This document shows, one piece after another, positions 40,094 to 40,257 of a DNA stretch of 40,257 nucleotides. The position numbers were made by a program, and so were the translations under genes. The stretch is from an uncultured Lachnospiraceae bacterium (GTDB lineage: Bacteria > Bacillota > Clostridia > Lachnospirales > Lachnospiraceae): NCBI GenBank assembly GCA_947169385.1, contig CAMVPR010000025.1, positions 1-40,257 of the forward strand, written 5' to 3'. Within the stretch, counting starts at the first letter, position 1, and the number at the start of each line of letters is the position of its first letter. The notes beneath the pieces were generated by a model, which had not been told where the DNA came from, ran no database searches, and worked only from the letters and a program-made list of their open reading frames with translations.

Positions 40094-40257
40094 CAAAAAT
40101 CCCTCCCAAGGTTACAGGTTAATACTGACAGTTAATGCTTATACTATATATTATCAATGTTATTATTAAGTGAGAAAAAGATTAAGTAATCATATCTTAA
40201 AGGTAAGTAGTACATAACCCGTGCCTTGACTTTCATAACGATTCTGGTACTCTTTAC

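Overview
The window looks like part of the chromosome of a low-to-mid GC Firmicute, most likely a motile, gut- or rumen-type member of the Lachnospiraceae (Butyrivibrio/Roseburia-like). This rests on the clostridial 16S 5' end at the left edge, strong AGGAGG-type ribosome binding sites, TTGACA/TATAAT promoters, the conserved order hpf-secA-prfB with the programmed prfB frameshift, a YjfB-type small protein and CheW (motility/chemotaxis), and a BspA-type leucine-rich-repeat surface protein. The genus is an inference. Almost every gene lies on the minus strand; only yjfB, degV and cysE are on the plus strand.

Layout from left to right. 1-430: the start of a 16S rRNA gene and its leader, preceded (minus strand) by tRNA-Ser(UGA) with its own promoter. 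587-8135: three genes of unknown function, namely a PH-like/zinc-ribbon protein and two very large charged proteins (864 and 1432 aa). The 864-aa protein contains a long internal duplication. The two large proteins share an N-terminal motif, a SDxYK module and lysine-rich tails. This is the least explained region. 8263-12239: surE-ispD-tsaD-(membrane-anchored protein)-rnz. 12297-14279: transketolase, with a perfect dyad at its predicted transcription start. 14377-19848: a secreted beta-rich protein, dCMP deaminase, tex, tsaE, tsaB and rimI, all running leftward with tight junctions. Together with tsaD they supply most of the t6A tRNA modification machinery.

19957-28937: aspartate kinase with its own promoter; homoserine dehydrogenase, cheW, prfB and secA as one run from a secA promoter; hpf; and a secreted SH3-NlpC/P60 cell-wall hydrolase. 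29188-32815: yjfB (+) converging on an lspA-like gene (-), degV (+), a lipoprotein and a small beta-barrel-like protein (-), and cysE (+), each group closed by hairpin terminators. 32843-37075: a DUF3592-like membrane protein, then a five-gene run GntR(YtrA-type)-ABC ATPase-ABC permease-SppA-RDD protein that begins at a strong promoter with an overlapping dyad and ends at a strong terminator. This resembles a cell-envelope stress or lantibiotic-defence operon. 37234-40093: a metallophosphoesterase behind a secreted leucine-rich-repeat protein.

No CRISPR array, transposase, integrase or phage gene is visible. The two best candidates for something undescribed are the large-protein cassette at 587-8135 and the GntR-ABC-SppA-RDD operon at 33415-37173.
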